Of a stretch of 64,000 nt of DNA, positions 23,772 to 34,725 are shown piece by piece; position 1 is the stretch's first letter, and each line of letters begins with the position of its first letter. Under the pieces are notes generated by a model. The model worked only from the letters and a program-made list of their open reading frames with translations, was not told the origin of the DNA and searched no databases. The position numbers and the translations under genes are program-made. The stretch comes from Saccopteryx bilineata (taxonomy: Eukaryota > Chordata > Mammalia > Chiroptera > Emballonuridae), in contig NC_089490.1 in assembly GCF_036850765.1 (NCBI RefSeq), forward strand, positions 277,960,482-278,024,481. The letters are read 5' to 3'.

Positions 23772-24179
23772 GCCCTGGCAGGTTGGCTCAGCGGTAGAGC
23801 GTCGGCCTGGCATGCGGGGGACCCGGGTTCGATTCCCGGCCAGGGCACATAGGAGAAGCGCCCATTTGCTTCTCCACCCCCCCCTCCTTCCTCTCTGTCT
23901 CTCTCTTCCCCTCCTGCAGCCAAGGCTCCATTGGAGCAAAGATGGCCCGGGCGCTGGGGATGGCTCCTTGGCCTCTGCCCCAGGCGCTAGAGTGGCTCTG
24001 GTCGCTGCAGAGCGACGCCCCGGAGGGGCAGAGCATCGCCCCCTGGTGGGCAGAGCGTCGCCCCTGGTGGGCGTGCTGGGTGGATCCTGATTGGGCGCAT
24101 GCAGGAGTCTGTCTGACTGTCTCTCCCCGTTTCCAGCTTCAGAAAAATACAAAAAAAAATTAATTAATTAATTAAAAAT
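23772..24179 (+). mobile_element. SINE family A, young copy
   Basis: GCCCTGGCAGGTTGGCTCAG head, intact A and B boxes, and two tandem CCCCTGGTGGGC units. The A-rich tail includes (TTAA)n. The target site is aaaaattaattca (23,759-23,771) and aaaaattgattca (24,180-24,192), 12 of 13 identical. It inserted directly at the duplicated target of the preceding family B copy. Confidence 0.95.
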
Positions 24180-24353
24180 AAAAATTGATTCACAGCATAG
24201 TAAGGTGACTTTCATTCTGTAAACCAGCTGTCCACTGCCCAGTGAAGATGTCAGCTTGCAAAACAGGAATTACCTAGCTTAGAGTAGTGGTTTTCAAACA
24301 CAGGTCTGCAAATCAGTGGCAGAAATTTTGGGTTGTATAAAGATTATAGACCC

Positions 24354-24531
24354 GCCTGACCCGAGGTGGCTCAGTGGATAAAGCGTTGATCCAAAACACT
24401 GAGGGCGCCAGTTTGAAACCCTGGGCTTTCCTGGTCAAGGAACATATGGGAGTTGATGTTTCCTGCTCCTCCCTCCTTCTCTCTCTATCTCTCTCTTCTC
24501 TCTAAAATGAATAAATAAAATTATTAAAAAA
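24354..24531 (+). mobile_element. SINE family B
   Basis: GCCTGACCCGAGGTGGCTCA head, then gggctttcctggtcaaggaa, a CT tract and a short A-rich tail. Exact 11-bp target-site duplications attatagaccc flank it at 24,343-24,353 and 24,532-24,542. Confidence 0.95.
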
Positions 24532-24542
24532 ATTATAGACCC

Positions 24543-25060
24543 AATGATTATGACTGGTAGTTGAAAAGCAGTGGCTTAGAGAGAAAGTGAGAGAGAGAAA
24601 GAGAGAGAGAGAGATATTCCCTGGAACACAGATGCTCCCACTTGTCTAGCGGAAATTCTGACAGGTCTTAGTTAAGCTCCAGAAATGATTTCTTCCCAGA
24701 GAGCCATCAGCACCTGAAGGTCCCAGAATCCCTGGAGCATCTTGGCTTCATGCTGCAAGTCCATGTCCCTGGTTCCATCCTCTCTGGTGGCCACTGAGAC
24801 ATTGTCAAGCAGAGAGCCAGGATTCTGGTCCTGGTTGCAGCACAAGATCATATCTCTGATCACATGACCTGCTTCATCCCTACAGAGCTTTAGGTGACTC
24901 AGATAATGGAAGGCTGCCTACCACTCAGGGTCCTCAGTTACCTAACAGAGGAGCTGAACTGCACTGCAGAATGTGCCTTTGAGTAGAGGAAGGTGCTAAC
25001 CCACACAATGGCTCAGCTCCTCAAGAGAATTTAGTTTCATTGAATCACCACAATACTAAC
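24543..25060. other. Unique sequence with a short (GA)n run
   Basis: A GA microsatellite occupies about 24,580-24,615. The remainder shows no recognised feature. Confidence 0.55.
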
Positions 25061-25061
25061 A

Positions 25062-25228
25062 CCGAATTTTTTGCTCCATAAGATGCACCTGACCATAAGA
25101 CACACCTAGGATTTTAAGGAGGAAAATAAGAAAAAAAATATTCTGAACTAAATGGTGTGTTAAAATATTTAATAAATTACCATATTTTCCCCTCCCCTTT
25201 TAGGAGCATCTCGTGGAGCAAAAAATGG
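25062..25228. mobile_element. Miniature DNA transposon with terminal inverted repeats
   Basis: The left end cgaattttttgctccataag and the reverse complement of the right end (accattttttgctccacgag) form imperfect terminal inverted repeats of about 25 bp. A TA follows the right end (25,229-25,230) and CA sits at the left, consistent with a decayed TA target duplication. That pattern fits mariner/pogo-type elements. The interior is non-coding and about 165 bp. Confidence 0.75.
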
Positions 25229-25234
25229 TACTCG

Positions 25235-25400
25235 TGGTACTTGCTAACATTTCAAGTGCTCACTATGGAGCAATGTACACGTATTAACAGCCTCTAATGT
25301 TCACAAAACCCCTAACAAGGTAAGGGTTTCAGAACTGAAGAAAATGAACTACAAATCTGACCACCTTGATCCAAAACCCACTGCCATATCTGCTACATTT
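25235..25400 (-). mobile_element. MIR-like fragment (possible)
   Basis: gctaacatttcaagtgctca, gtattaacagcctctaatg and a following diverged core resemble the reverse complement of the MIR 3' half. Confidence 0.4.
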
Positions 25401-25649
25401 ACTGCCTTGTAATCATATCGAAAAGTTCTAGAAGACCTTGATATTTTTTTTAAATCTTGTAACTTATTTTCCCTGTGGTGTGTAGAAAAAAAAATCTACT
25501 TGAGTGAAAAGATCACCCATTTTGTAATTTGTAAGTTTGACCTTTGCATGTTGTTATCGACGTGTTACCTTCCAAATCCCGTCTTTATAGAAATGAAGTC
25601 GAATGTAATTGACTTTAAGCAAGTGATCACACATTTATTTTGTCATTTC
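25401..25649. other. Unique sequence, nothing recognised
   Basis: Short A/T-rich spacer. Confidence 0.5.
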
Positions 25650-25657
25650 CTATACAC

Positions 25658-25916
25658 CAGAGATTTTCAACCTTTTCCATCTCATGGCACATATTACCAA
25701 TTATTAAAATCCTGTAGCACACCAAAAAATACATTTTTTGCCAATCTGACCAAGAAAAAGTATCATTTTGATTCATTCACACCAAACAGCTATTGTGTTG
25801 GCTGTTGTCATTTTTTTATTTGACAATCTAAAAGAAAAGAGGTCAGGGCCCATGATTAAATAGTCAGGTATTGAAAATTCTAGAAATTCTTGTGGCACAT
25901 CTGTTGAAAATAGCTG
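25658..25916. mobile_element. Non-autonomous hAT element (MITE)
   Basis: The left terminus CAGAGATTTTCAACC and the right terminus GTTGAAAATAGCTG are inverted repeats of the CAG...CTG type used by hAT elements. Internal subterminal repeats aatcctgtagcacaccaa and attcttgtggcacatctg are also paired. The 8-bp flanks ctatacac (25,650) and ctatatag (25,917) look like a decayed hAT target duplication. The 107-codon frame overlapping its left half is a chance frame. Confidence 0.8.
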
Positions 25917-26231
25917 CTATATAGTGGACATGAGGAATGGTATGGCGGAGGGTAATCTGCACAGCTGGCCTCAGCAGTCTCCCTTTCCACATGTTCTCCT
26001 GCATGTGCCTTGGCTCTTGCCCACCAGTAAGCACTCTACTTCTCTGACCCCCTGAGTTGGGGCAAGCCCTAAGACTGTCCTAACAGCAGAAGAGCCATTG
26101 TGCATGTTCCAGCAAAAGGCTTTCGATGGCTGGAAACCTTGTGTCTTCTGCCTCTAGAAGCCATGCCTTGGTGTAAGAACAGGGATGCCATATGGCAAGA
26201 GCCTCAAGTGCCAGTCTAATGGGTGGCACAT

Positions 26232-27010
26232 ATATATCACAACTCTTAATCCATTCATCCGTGATGGACACAGGTTGCTTCCATGTCTTGGCTAGTATAA
26301 ATAATGCTGCAATGAAAGTGGGGGTGCAGATGTGTTTCAAGTTAGTGTTTTTGTTTCCTTGAGATAAATACCCAGAACTAGAATCTCTAGATCATACAGT
26401 AGTTCTATTTTTCATTTTTTGAGGAACCTCTACACTGTTTTCCATAGTGGCTTCCCTAATTTACAATCTCAACAACAGTGCACAATGGTTCTCTTGCCTC
26501 CATAGGCTCACCAACACTTGTTATTTCTTGCCTTCTTTATCATAGTCACTGGGACAGATGTGAGGTGGTATCTCATAGTGGTTTTGATTTGCATTCCCTG
26601 ATTATTCACAATGTCGAGCACATTTTACGTACCTACTGGCCCTTTGTATATCTATTCAGATATATAGATAGCCATCTAAATGTCTATTGAGATCCTTTGC
26701 CCATTTTAATTGGATTGTTTGTGGGGTGTTTTGTTTTTTTGCTATTGGGTTATAAGAGTTTCTTACATATTATGGAATGCATAAGAGTTAATATACATAA
26801 GGAACTCTTATGTATATTAACTCCTTATCAGATGTGATTTACAAATATATTTTTCTCCCATTCCACAGGTTGCCTTTTCATTTTGTTGATGGGTTCCCTT
26901 GCTGTGCAGAAGCTTTGAAGTTTGATGTAGTGCCCCTTATGTATTTTTGTTTTTGTTGCCATTAGGTAGCTCAGACGATGTGGCAATTTTATTTGCAGGT
27001 CTTGGTACTT
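26232..27010 (-). mobile_element. LINE-1 3' fragment
   Basis: The plus strand reads ggttgcttccatgtcttggc, then gataaatacccagaactaga, then gaggtggtatctcatagtgg, then cattttgttgatgggttccc in order, the reverse complement of an L1 3' region. It carries a local inverted duplication (26,785-26,823), described separately. It is older than the 29-kb L1 and truncated at the 5' side. The frame at 26,080-26,340 is L1 read-through. Confidence 0.9.
26785..26823. repeat. Perfect 17-bp inverted repeat inside L1
   Basis: gagttaatatacataag (26,785-26,801) is the exact reverse complement of 26,807-26,823, separated by gaact. L1 sequence normally has only the right arm at this place, so the left arm looks like a templated inverted insertion. 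Confidence 0.9.
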
Positions 27011-27059
27011 CTGAAAAAAATACATAGAGACAGGCTCAGGGCAGTCTTTTCTAAGTTTT

Positions 27060-27432
27060 GAGCCTGCTGTAGTGCTGTACACGGATGTTCCTGGCTATTA
27101 CCACCGATCTGAAAGCGTAACCGGCTGTCAGCTCCATCACAGTCTGAGGGACCTTCTAAGGACGGCGGCCAGGCCCTGGGTGAGAAGAGCTTCCTACCGC
27201 AGTGTGCCAGCTCTGCCTCACATCGTTTCCACCCCGTATAATTAAGCAAAAGTCTTCCCAGCCTTCTCTCTGGCTGCCAGGCTTGTCGGCACTGTTCCGA
27301 GAGGTCAAGATGCCACTTGGCCGGCCGCAGGAGGCGGCCTGCCTGGGCTGGGCAGCTGGGAGCTCACTCTTCCCCACCGCCTCCTCCAGCAGCTGCACGG
27401 CCCCTCCCGAGGGCTTCAGGGTATAAGACTGC
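27060..27432. other. Isolated G/C-richer patch with CpGs
   Basis: About 370 bp rich in CpG and G/C (for example ggccggccgcaggaggcgg near 27,320) lie in otherwise A/T-rich DNA, directly after the L1. A GTGAGA follows CAGGCCCTGG near 27,179 and would serve as a plus-strand splice donor. A gtataaga occurs near 27,421. This could be a distal regulatory element, an exon, or an old insertion; nothing in it identifies a gene. Confidence 0.35.
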
Positions 27433-28318
27433 AGGTTTTATTTCATGGTAAGCTACTGCTCCAAAATTATGACTAATAAACTTCAATTAAAAGAAAATAA
27501 AACATGTAAGCTCTTTATTCCAGGAAAACTTCAGACCTCTACCAACATTATTAAGACATCCACTGAACTGGAGTCAGAATGCAGTATTTTTTCACAATAT
27601 AAACTAGTAACTTGCTTTCAAATACTGGCCTCCTCTTGGTATTTCAATCCTTGTAAAATTCCAAGGTATATCTGAAAAGTAACTATGAAGTTAGCTTTCA
27701 ATTATTCATTCTCTCTGTTCAAAGTTTTTCGGCAAGACGGGGGTTAATATGTGAAGTAAAAGTTCTTGTTGGCAACCCAATGTATTTATTGCCAAGCTCT
27801 TTTTCTACTCCAGTACCCAGATACGCACCGCTTATACACTCCTTCAGATCACTGGAACTGGAGTCTTTGGAATAGTTATCTGAAATTTAAGCACCATGAA
27901 ACCCTAAAGGTGTCGTGTTCAAACAGACTCAATATAGTATCCAAAAGGATCAGCGGCCGGTGTAACCTCTGACGGGAAGATAAAGTCGAGGAGATAGCTG
28001 GGAAGACAGAGAGGCGCTCGGGCACCTGCTGGCGGGAGGCACTTCCTCCCCACACCCCGCTGCTCTGGAACTCTGCCTTGCCTGGCTTTCTTGGAAGTGA
28101 GTAGAGATGTGTATCACTAGCAAACTTGGCAGTTCCTTGCTGGGTCGGTTACCCCATGAAGAGATAGACCCTGTGTTTAAAAAAAAAGTGTTTTAAGGGG
28201 CTGCAGGTGATCATAGGACAGTTCAGATAGCCCCATTGAGACTAACAGCCATATTTTTAGGTGTGGAGGCATTCATGGCTGCAGAGAACTTGATAGACAA
28301 TTATAACATAAACACACA
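27433..28318. other. Unique sequence, nothing recognised
   Basis: A 300-bp stretch near 27,950-28,090 is less A/T-rich. No splice-supported exon identified. Confidence 0.5.
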
Positions 28319-28748
28319 CAGGCGTCCTCGGGTTATGACACAGTTCCGTTCCTATGACACTGTCATAGGAACGGAACTGTGTCATAACCCAAATTTTGGT
28401 GTAAGCTGAAACACACCCTAGCCTAAGTCATTTACCTATCCTAACACTGTTGTAAAATCATAATCTAGAACATAAAAACACAACTAAACCACAGAAGAAG
28501 GAAAAGGACATAAATACACTATACTGTAAACTGTACCTTAGTAACAGAAAAAATGATGATGCCAACCCCTCACTCATATGCCACTCGCAATCAAACTAGT
28601 TTGCCCACGTAGTCCATAAGTACAATACTAATGGTGTAAGCCGAAACACTCATGTCTCAATTTTTTTTGTTTTTTAAGTTTTTATAGGAGTAAGCGTCCT
28701 AAACTTGAAATGTCATATGTCGAGACTACCATAATCCAGGACCCCCTG
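28319..28748. mobile_element. Foldback-type DNA transposon
   Basis: The left end CAGGCGTCCTCGGGTTATG is complementary to the right end (ataatccaggaccccctg). Just inside the left end sits a perfect 30-bp palindrome (28,330-28,390). The motif ggtgtaagc(t/c)gaaacac occurs twice in direct orientation (28,398 and 28,633). There is no coding capacity. The overall plan is that of a non-autonomous cut-and-paste element; the superfamily is uncertain because no clean target duplication is visible. Confidence 0.65.
28330..28390. repeat. Perfect 30-bp inverted repeat with 1-bp spacer
   Basis: Arms 28,330-28,359 and 28,361-28,390 are exact reverse complements around a single C at 28,360. The single strand would fold into a 30-bp hairpin. 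Confidence 0.97.
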
Positions 28749-28934
28749 GTATAACCAGATTACACATAAAGAAGGCAATAGCACACATAATTTATAAACT
28801 CTTCAACTCTCAAACAACACCCTGCCCCCTCTCAAAAACACCTCCTTTATAATATCCTATTTCAAAAATATATGCTAAAATTGTAAGCTCTCCAACATCT
28901 ATCGCAGCAATGTATTTGCCTATTTATCTCCACA

Positions 28935-29997
28935 GGCAAGTGAAATAAAAGAGAGGATAAACAAATGGGACTATATCAAACTAAAAAGCTTTTGCACAGC
29001 TAAAGGCAATAAGAACAGAATAAAAAGACAAACTACACATTGGGAGAACATATTCGACAATACATCTGATAAGGGGTTAATAACCAAAATTTATAAAGAA
29101 CTTGTAAAACTCAACACCAGGAAAACAAACAATTCAATCAAAAATGGGCAAAAGAAATGAATAGACACTTCTCCAAAGAGGACATACTTCTCCAAAGATG
29201 GGCAATAGGCAGATGAAAAAATGCACAACATCACTAATTAGAGAAATGCAAATTAAAACCACAATGAGATATCACCTCACACCAGTCAGAATGGCGCTCA
29301 TCAACAAAACAACACAGAATAAGTGCTGGCAAGAATGTGGAAAAAAGGGAACCCTCCTACACTGCTGGTGGGAATGCAGACTGGTGCAGCCACTGTGGAA
29401 AACAGTATTGAGATTCCTCAAAAAAATAAAAATTGAACTGCCTTTTGACCCAGCTATCCCACTTTTAGGAATATACTCCAAGAACACCATAGCACTGTTT
29501 CAAAAGGAGAAATGCACCCCCATGTTTATGGCAGCATTGTTCACAAATAGTGAAGATTTGGAAACAGCCCAAGTGTCTTGTCAGTGGACGAGTGGATTAA
29601 AAAGCTTTGGTACATATATACTATGAAATACTACTCAACCATAAGAAATGATGACATCGGATCATTTACAATAACATGGATGGACCTGATAGCATTATAC
29701 TGAGTGAAATAAGTAAATCAGAAAAAACTAAGAACTATATGATTCCATACATAGGTGGGACATAAAAATGAGACTCAGAGACATGGACAAGAGGGTGGTG
29801 GTTACCGGAGGGGGAGGAGATGGGGGGGAGGGTTGGGGCACAAAGAAAACCAGATAGAAGATGACAGAAGACAGTTTGACAGTTTGATGGGTATGCAACA
29901 TAATCAAATGTCAAAATAACCTGGAGATGTTTTCTCTGAACATATGTACCCTGATTTATCAATGTCACCCCATTAAAATTAATAATAATAAAAAGGG
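28935..29997 (+). mobile_element. LINE-1, 5'-truncated 3' end
   Basis: About 1.06 kb holds the C-terminal part of ORF2 and the 3'UTR of an L1. An open stretch at 29,198-29,626 shows the family signature [19 protein letters not shown], then [14 protein letters not shown]. The 3'UTR has gagactcagagacatggaca and ends near an AATAATAATAAAAA tail. Frameshifts and stops break the frame upstream, so no functional reverse transcriptase remains. 5' truncation is typical of L1 insertions. Confidence 0.93.
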
Positions 29998-30782
29998 GGG
30001 AAAAACTCAAGAAGGTAAAAAAAAATATGCCAAAATTAATCCCAAAACAAGATGCATCTCTTTCAGGTTAACATAAAGGGGCTAAAGGAAGAAAACAGAG
30101 TGGCAGTGAGTTAATTCTGATTCAAACAACTGCATCAGGAGAAATGATGAACTGACTGCATTTGCATACAACTCAAGAAACTGAAAATAATCTTTGGCCT
30201 TTTAATGTTAGGTACCCAGTGACGATGGCTCAGCTCAGATAACAGCAGCATTTAGGATTCGCAGAAAGGCTTATAAAAGAGAAAAATGATCCTTCTCCAG
30301 AAGCGCACAGTATAACTAGGACCTCTGAAAATCACTCTAAAAATGAATGTCTGAAAACAAAAAACAAACAAACAAACAGATGCCACACTAAGAAACAGGT
30401 AAGAAGGGAAGGCGCGGGCTCTAGCAGGGAAGCCGGGCAGGGGGATGTGAGCACCTTAGTTAAGACTCTGCTCCTGGTCTGTGTTTACATCCCGAGGCTC
30501 TGCAAGGCGGGAAAGGGCGGCTTCCTTTGCTTATTCCGACTGCACAGTGTACCAGACACTGGGAAAGACTATCCTGCAACAAAGGTGGATTACACAAATT
30601 TTGTCCCTAAAAAACACCAAAAAACATCGCACATTTGGGGCATGCAAGACAGTGAGCTCGTCATAAAGAGGATTCAACATCCAGCTACCGGACAAGGGCC
30701 CTATGATCCCACAGAGACCCAAGGGACTGCAAACGTCTCTAAAATCCTGAAAAGGAAGACTGGAAGATCTTATCTGTTCCTT
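29998..30782. other. Unique sequence, nothing recognised
   Basis: Frames at 30,447-30,785 occur on both strands without support. A short (AAAC)n run is present near 30,355-30,378. Confidence 0.5.
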
Positions 30783-30816
30783 TAAAAAATAATTTATTTT
30801 AGAGAAAAGAGAGGAA

Positions 30817-30869
<53 letters not shown>

Positions 30870-30992
30870 GAAAACATAGATTTTTTTGCTCCATTTATTT
30901 ATGCATTCCTTGGTTGATTTATGTCTGTGCCCTGATCAGGGTCAAAGCCTTAACCTTGGCATATCTGGACAATGCTTTAACTGGCCAGGCCT
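30783..30992 (-). mobile_element. Older Ves-type SINE, minus strand
   Basis: The plus strand reads an A/T-rich tail, a long (GA)n tract and ccttggttgatttatgtctg. Then come gccctgatcagggtcaaagc, cttaaccttggcatatctgg and ctggccagg, the reverse complement of a classical Ves SINE. The GA tract (30,821-30,866) is an expansion of its CT-rich region. Confidence 0.8.
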
Positions 30993-31005
30993 CTATCTTT
31001 TCTTT

Positions 31006-32955
31006 CTTAATTTGGAAGCCATTTCTGGTTTTCAGGCCCCATGTGCTCATAGAGAATAACTCTGAAGACACCATATCCTGGCTACATGTGCTCTGACGGT
31101 TGTGGCTGTGCTGGTGAGTGGAGCACCCCCCACACAAGCCACAGGTCAGGGTACCATACCAACCACATGTCTGTGCCAGTTGAGCAGCACCTTGCAAATC
31201 TCCACCACTCCCTTTCATCCCAGCAAAGGATGCAGCTCTGCCAGGGTGTGCAAACTAAACGTTTCCCATTGTTCCCACACCACTCTTGCTCCCACCGGCC
31301 ATCACGGCCACCCTGGCTGAAGTTCCCACGGAATCCTAGGTGTTTGGTTGCACCTGAAGCATCAATTCAGGTTGTGGGGGAACACTGGAGAAAAACAGCA
31401 TCCACGCCATGACAAGAGATGTCCAGCTAGAAACCAGAGACCCAGAGAACAGAAACCACCTCTTCCACACACTGTTTTCAGGGCAGGTCCTGGGGTCTGG
31501 CCTCAAGGAAGTTTCTGATAAAGACTTCTTGGTTGGCTGAATGCTATCTTTCACCCTAGGGCTCCCCTGGAGCAGGAACATGGTGAAGCAAATGGCCCTA
31601 ACAGAGGCCCTATGTAAGCCCTTCTGTAAGCACACAGTAGACCACCAGTTCTCTGTGAGAGGTTTCAGAAAAGGCCCTGCCTTCAGACAGAGATGCACTA
31701 GTCAGCCTCGACAGCAGCTTCCAAATTCTGGAATTCTGTAGAATGGTTATATCAATCAGAAGGCAGTCAACATTCAATAAATAAGACCCTATAGTTCAAC
31801 CAAGTGCATCTTTCTTCCTTGGACTCAGATCCGCCTCCAGTCAGTCTGCCATGTCAGTTTGAATGAAGACGACAGACAGGGTTTGTCAGAATAAAGCTAT
31901 TCAAAATTAGCCCATCCTCTTATAAACTATGGATTAATTTACAAGCAAACAAAAAGCCTTAGGGAAAAAAGGTAATCAATGAACCCTGCAAAGGACAACT
32001 GTACATATTTAATAATGAACTGTTACTGAAGACATGGGGAAATGTAAATATAATTCTTTAAAAATGAATTGGTCATTTGTCTCTCGGATGATTGGGAGCA
32101 ACATGGGTAAGAAGAGAGGGTAACTGTATCTCTCCTTCTTTTGTCCACAGAAGAAGGATCACTGTGATGACCACATCTTTCCTGCCCTGGGGTCTGCTCA
32201 ACCTTCTTTGACCTTCTTTTCAAGGAAACAAAACAGAAGGGGGGGGATCTCAGCTGTTCTCCTTCATGCCCCTACCAATAAAATAAAAATGCCCTGTGAG
32301 GTATTTAACTGTCCTCATCACCAAAGGACTGACATCTTTGAAAAACTTGGAACTGCTCCCAATTTTACTCAGCGCCCACTCTGCCAGCCCCTAGTTCTGC
32401 AGATCCTGACCTATTTGTTCACAACGAGGTTATCCTTTTCTTTTCTCCAAACAATGATGTATTGTTTGGCCAAAGCCATCAATCCTGTTGTTAGATTTAG
32501 GTTGACAATTCTAAGATGTTGAGTGTGCTGAATGTCTGAGCCCTTGACACTATGGTGTCCAAGATCCCGGGACTAATTTTGGATCATTGGAAATCGGCCA
32601 CCGCAGGACACATTTGCACTTGTTAAAAATAGCCCACTACCCCTCCGAACATTTCACCTCCTGGACAGCAACAGAGCAGAACAGCTCCTTCCAAACCCGC
32701 CTACTCCTCTGGAACGCAGTAAAGGAACAGAATTTTGCAACGTGGGATCTTTGAGACTGTCTGTAAGATTTATTTAAATACTTTTCACTTCAGAACTAAC
32801 AGTAAATATTTTTTTAAGGATTGCTAATACAAAATTGAATGTTCTTTTCTCTAAGTATAAGCAAACCATGTGGTATACTGTAGATCAACACAAAACAATA
32901 TTATTTCAGAAGATCCCCTGGTCCTCCGCTCCACTTAAATGTGGAACATTGAATC
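31006..32955. other. Unassigned sequence
   Basis: Positions 31,050-31,740 are G/C-richer and show overlapping frames of 100-120 codons on both strands. That pattern suggests an old repeat or pseudogene-like sequence rather than a gene; I could not identify it. Positions 31,741-32,955 show nothing recognisable. Confidence 0.45.
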
Positions 32956-32970
32956 AAGAAAACCCAATTA

Positions 32971-33359
32971 GGCCCTGGCCGGTTGGCTCAGTGGTAGAGC
33001 ATCGGCCTGGCATGCGGGGGACCCGGGTTCGATTCCCGGCCAGGGCACATAGGAGAAGTGCCCATTTGCTTCTCCACCCCCCCCCCTCCTTCCTCTCTGT
33101 CTCTCTCTTCCCCTCCGGCAGCCAAGGCTCCATTGGAGCAAAGATGGCCCGGGCGCTGGGGATGGCTCCTTGGCCTCTGCCCCAGGTACTAGAGTGGCTC
33201 TGGTTGAGGCATAGCGACGCCCCGGAGGGGCAGAGCATCACCCCCTGTTGGGCAGAGCATCGCCCCTGGTGGGCGTGCCGGGTGGATCCCGGTTGGGCGC
33301 ATGCGGGAGTCTATCTGACTGTCTCTCCCCGTTTCCAGCTTCAGAAAAGAAAAAAAAAA
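32971..33359 (+). mobile_element. SINE family A, young copy
   Basis: GGCCCTGGCCGGTTGGCTCA head, B-box GGGTTCGATTCCCGG, two tandem CCCCTG(T/G)T(T/G)GGC units, and an A-rich tail. Exact 15-bp target-site duplications aagaaaacccaatta lie at 32,956-32,970 and 33,360-33,374. The 182-codon frame across it is SINE read-through. Confidence 0.97.
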
Positions 33360-33374
33360 AAGAAAACCCAATTA

Positions 33375-33906
33375 ATTATCTGAAAGCTAATGGAAACAGC
33401 TGACACCCTCCCAATCACTCAAGAAAGCCAAACATTTCAAGCATGTGTATTTTAGGACTTTTATATGTACTACTAGTCATGCCTTTCTATGAATTCACTT
33501 AGCTTTCTGAAGCCTAATGCAAACTCTTCTACAGAAATATATCTACAAAACCCTTTCCTTCCCCATATAGGAAAGACACAAGAGGTGGGTTTGGCTGGCA
33601 CTGGTGATGCCCCCCTTCACAGGGTCTTTTTAATATGACATAAAATGTAACATAATTGGGTCACACTGCCATTATCAGACAAAACGGCTAACTGTCAAAA
33701 GTTAAAATGTATACCAACAAGCAGGTTTTAAAAACCCAGTAGAGCCTTTTCCAGAAGAGGAGTAGAGATGCCCACAAGCATTCCCACACACTCTCTAGCA
33801 AGCAGCGCTCCCCAGCGAGCCTCTGATTGGTTTTCATTACTTTACTTACCCCTGCAGGCTTTCATGAGCCAGCTGGCTAGCCCTATGTTCACTCAAAAGT
33901 GCAATT
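33375..33906. other. Unique sequence, nothing recognised
   Basis: Spacer between two young SINE insertions. Confidence 0.5.
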
Positions 33907-33921
33907 AAAAAGGAACCCACC

Positions 33922-34283
33922 GCCTGACCAGGCGGTGGCGCAGTGGATAGAGCGTCAAACTGGGATGCAGAGGACCCAGGTTTGAGACTCCGAGGTTGCC
34001 AGCTTGAGCGCGGGCTCATCTGGCTTGAGCAAAGCTCACCAGCTTGGACCCAAGGTCACTGGCTTAAGCAAGGGGTTACTTGGTCTGCTGAAGACCCACA
34101 GTCAAGGCACATATGAGAAATCAATCAATGGACAACTAAGGTGTCGCAACAAAAAACTGATGATTGATGCTTCTCATCTTTCTCTGTTCTTGTCTGTCTG
34201 TCCCCATCTGTCCCTCTCTCTGACTCTCTCTCTGTCTCTGTAAAAAAACAAAAAAAAAAAACCAACCACAACAAAAAACGAAT
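33922..34283 (+). mobile_element. SINE family C, young copy
   Basis: GCCTGACCAGGCGGTGGCGC head, cgaggttgccagcttgagcg and ccaaggtcactggcttaagc body, gcacatatgagaaatcaatc, a long CT tract and an A-rich tail. Exact 15-bp target-site duplications aaaaaggaacccacc lie at 33,907-33,921 and 34,284-34,298. Confidence 0.97.
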
Positions 34284-34578
34284 AAAAAGGAACCCACCAA
34301 GGCCACTCTGCTCTGTGGGCCTCCAATGTCAGTCTCCAACCTGAGCCATTTAATAATTGTGCCCTAGGTCCAGACCTCTTAAGAACGACTGCCAATCCTC
34401 CAATCACAACCAGTCTTCTTCCCACTCTTAGCTTCGTCTCCAACAAACTCAAGGCAAGAAATCTGGACCCCAAAGCCAGTTTTTTTGGGAACCAATGAAA
34501 AGCCCACTGAAAGGCACTTAGCAAATCAAAAACTACATCGAAGTTCATGCACAATCACTATTAATTAAAGAGACATAT

Positions 34579-34725
34579 GCCCTGGCCAGATAGCTCGGTT
34601 GGTTAGAACGTCATCCCAATACACAATCCCTGGTCAGGGCACACACAGGAACACACTGATGTTTCTGTCTCGCTCTCTCTTTCCCCCTTCCTCTCTCTCT
34701 AAAGTTAATCAATAAATTTTAAATG
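34579..34725 (+). mobile_element. Older Ves-type SINE
   Basis: gccctggccagatagctcgg and ttggttagaacgtcatccca form the head. ccctggtcagggcacacaca, a CT tract and taaagttaatcaataaattt follow. The head-to-tail length is only about 150 bp because the middle is deleted. Confidence 0.8.

Noticed and set aside
22543..24163. Several 90-140-codon frames on both strands
   Set aside because: All are SINE family A read in different frames, not genes.
29198..29626. Stand-alone 142-codon gene
   Set aside because: It is the C-terminal wording of L1 ORF2 within a 5'-truncated L1.
31086..31698. Overlapping ~110-120-codon genes on opposite strands
   Set aside because: No splice sites, family motif or start context; frames overlap on both strands.
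32835..33383. 182-codon plus-strand frame
   Set aside because: It runs through a family A SINE with intact target duplications; the same peptide wording (for example RVRFPARAHRRSAHLLLHP) recurs at every family A copy.
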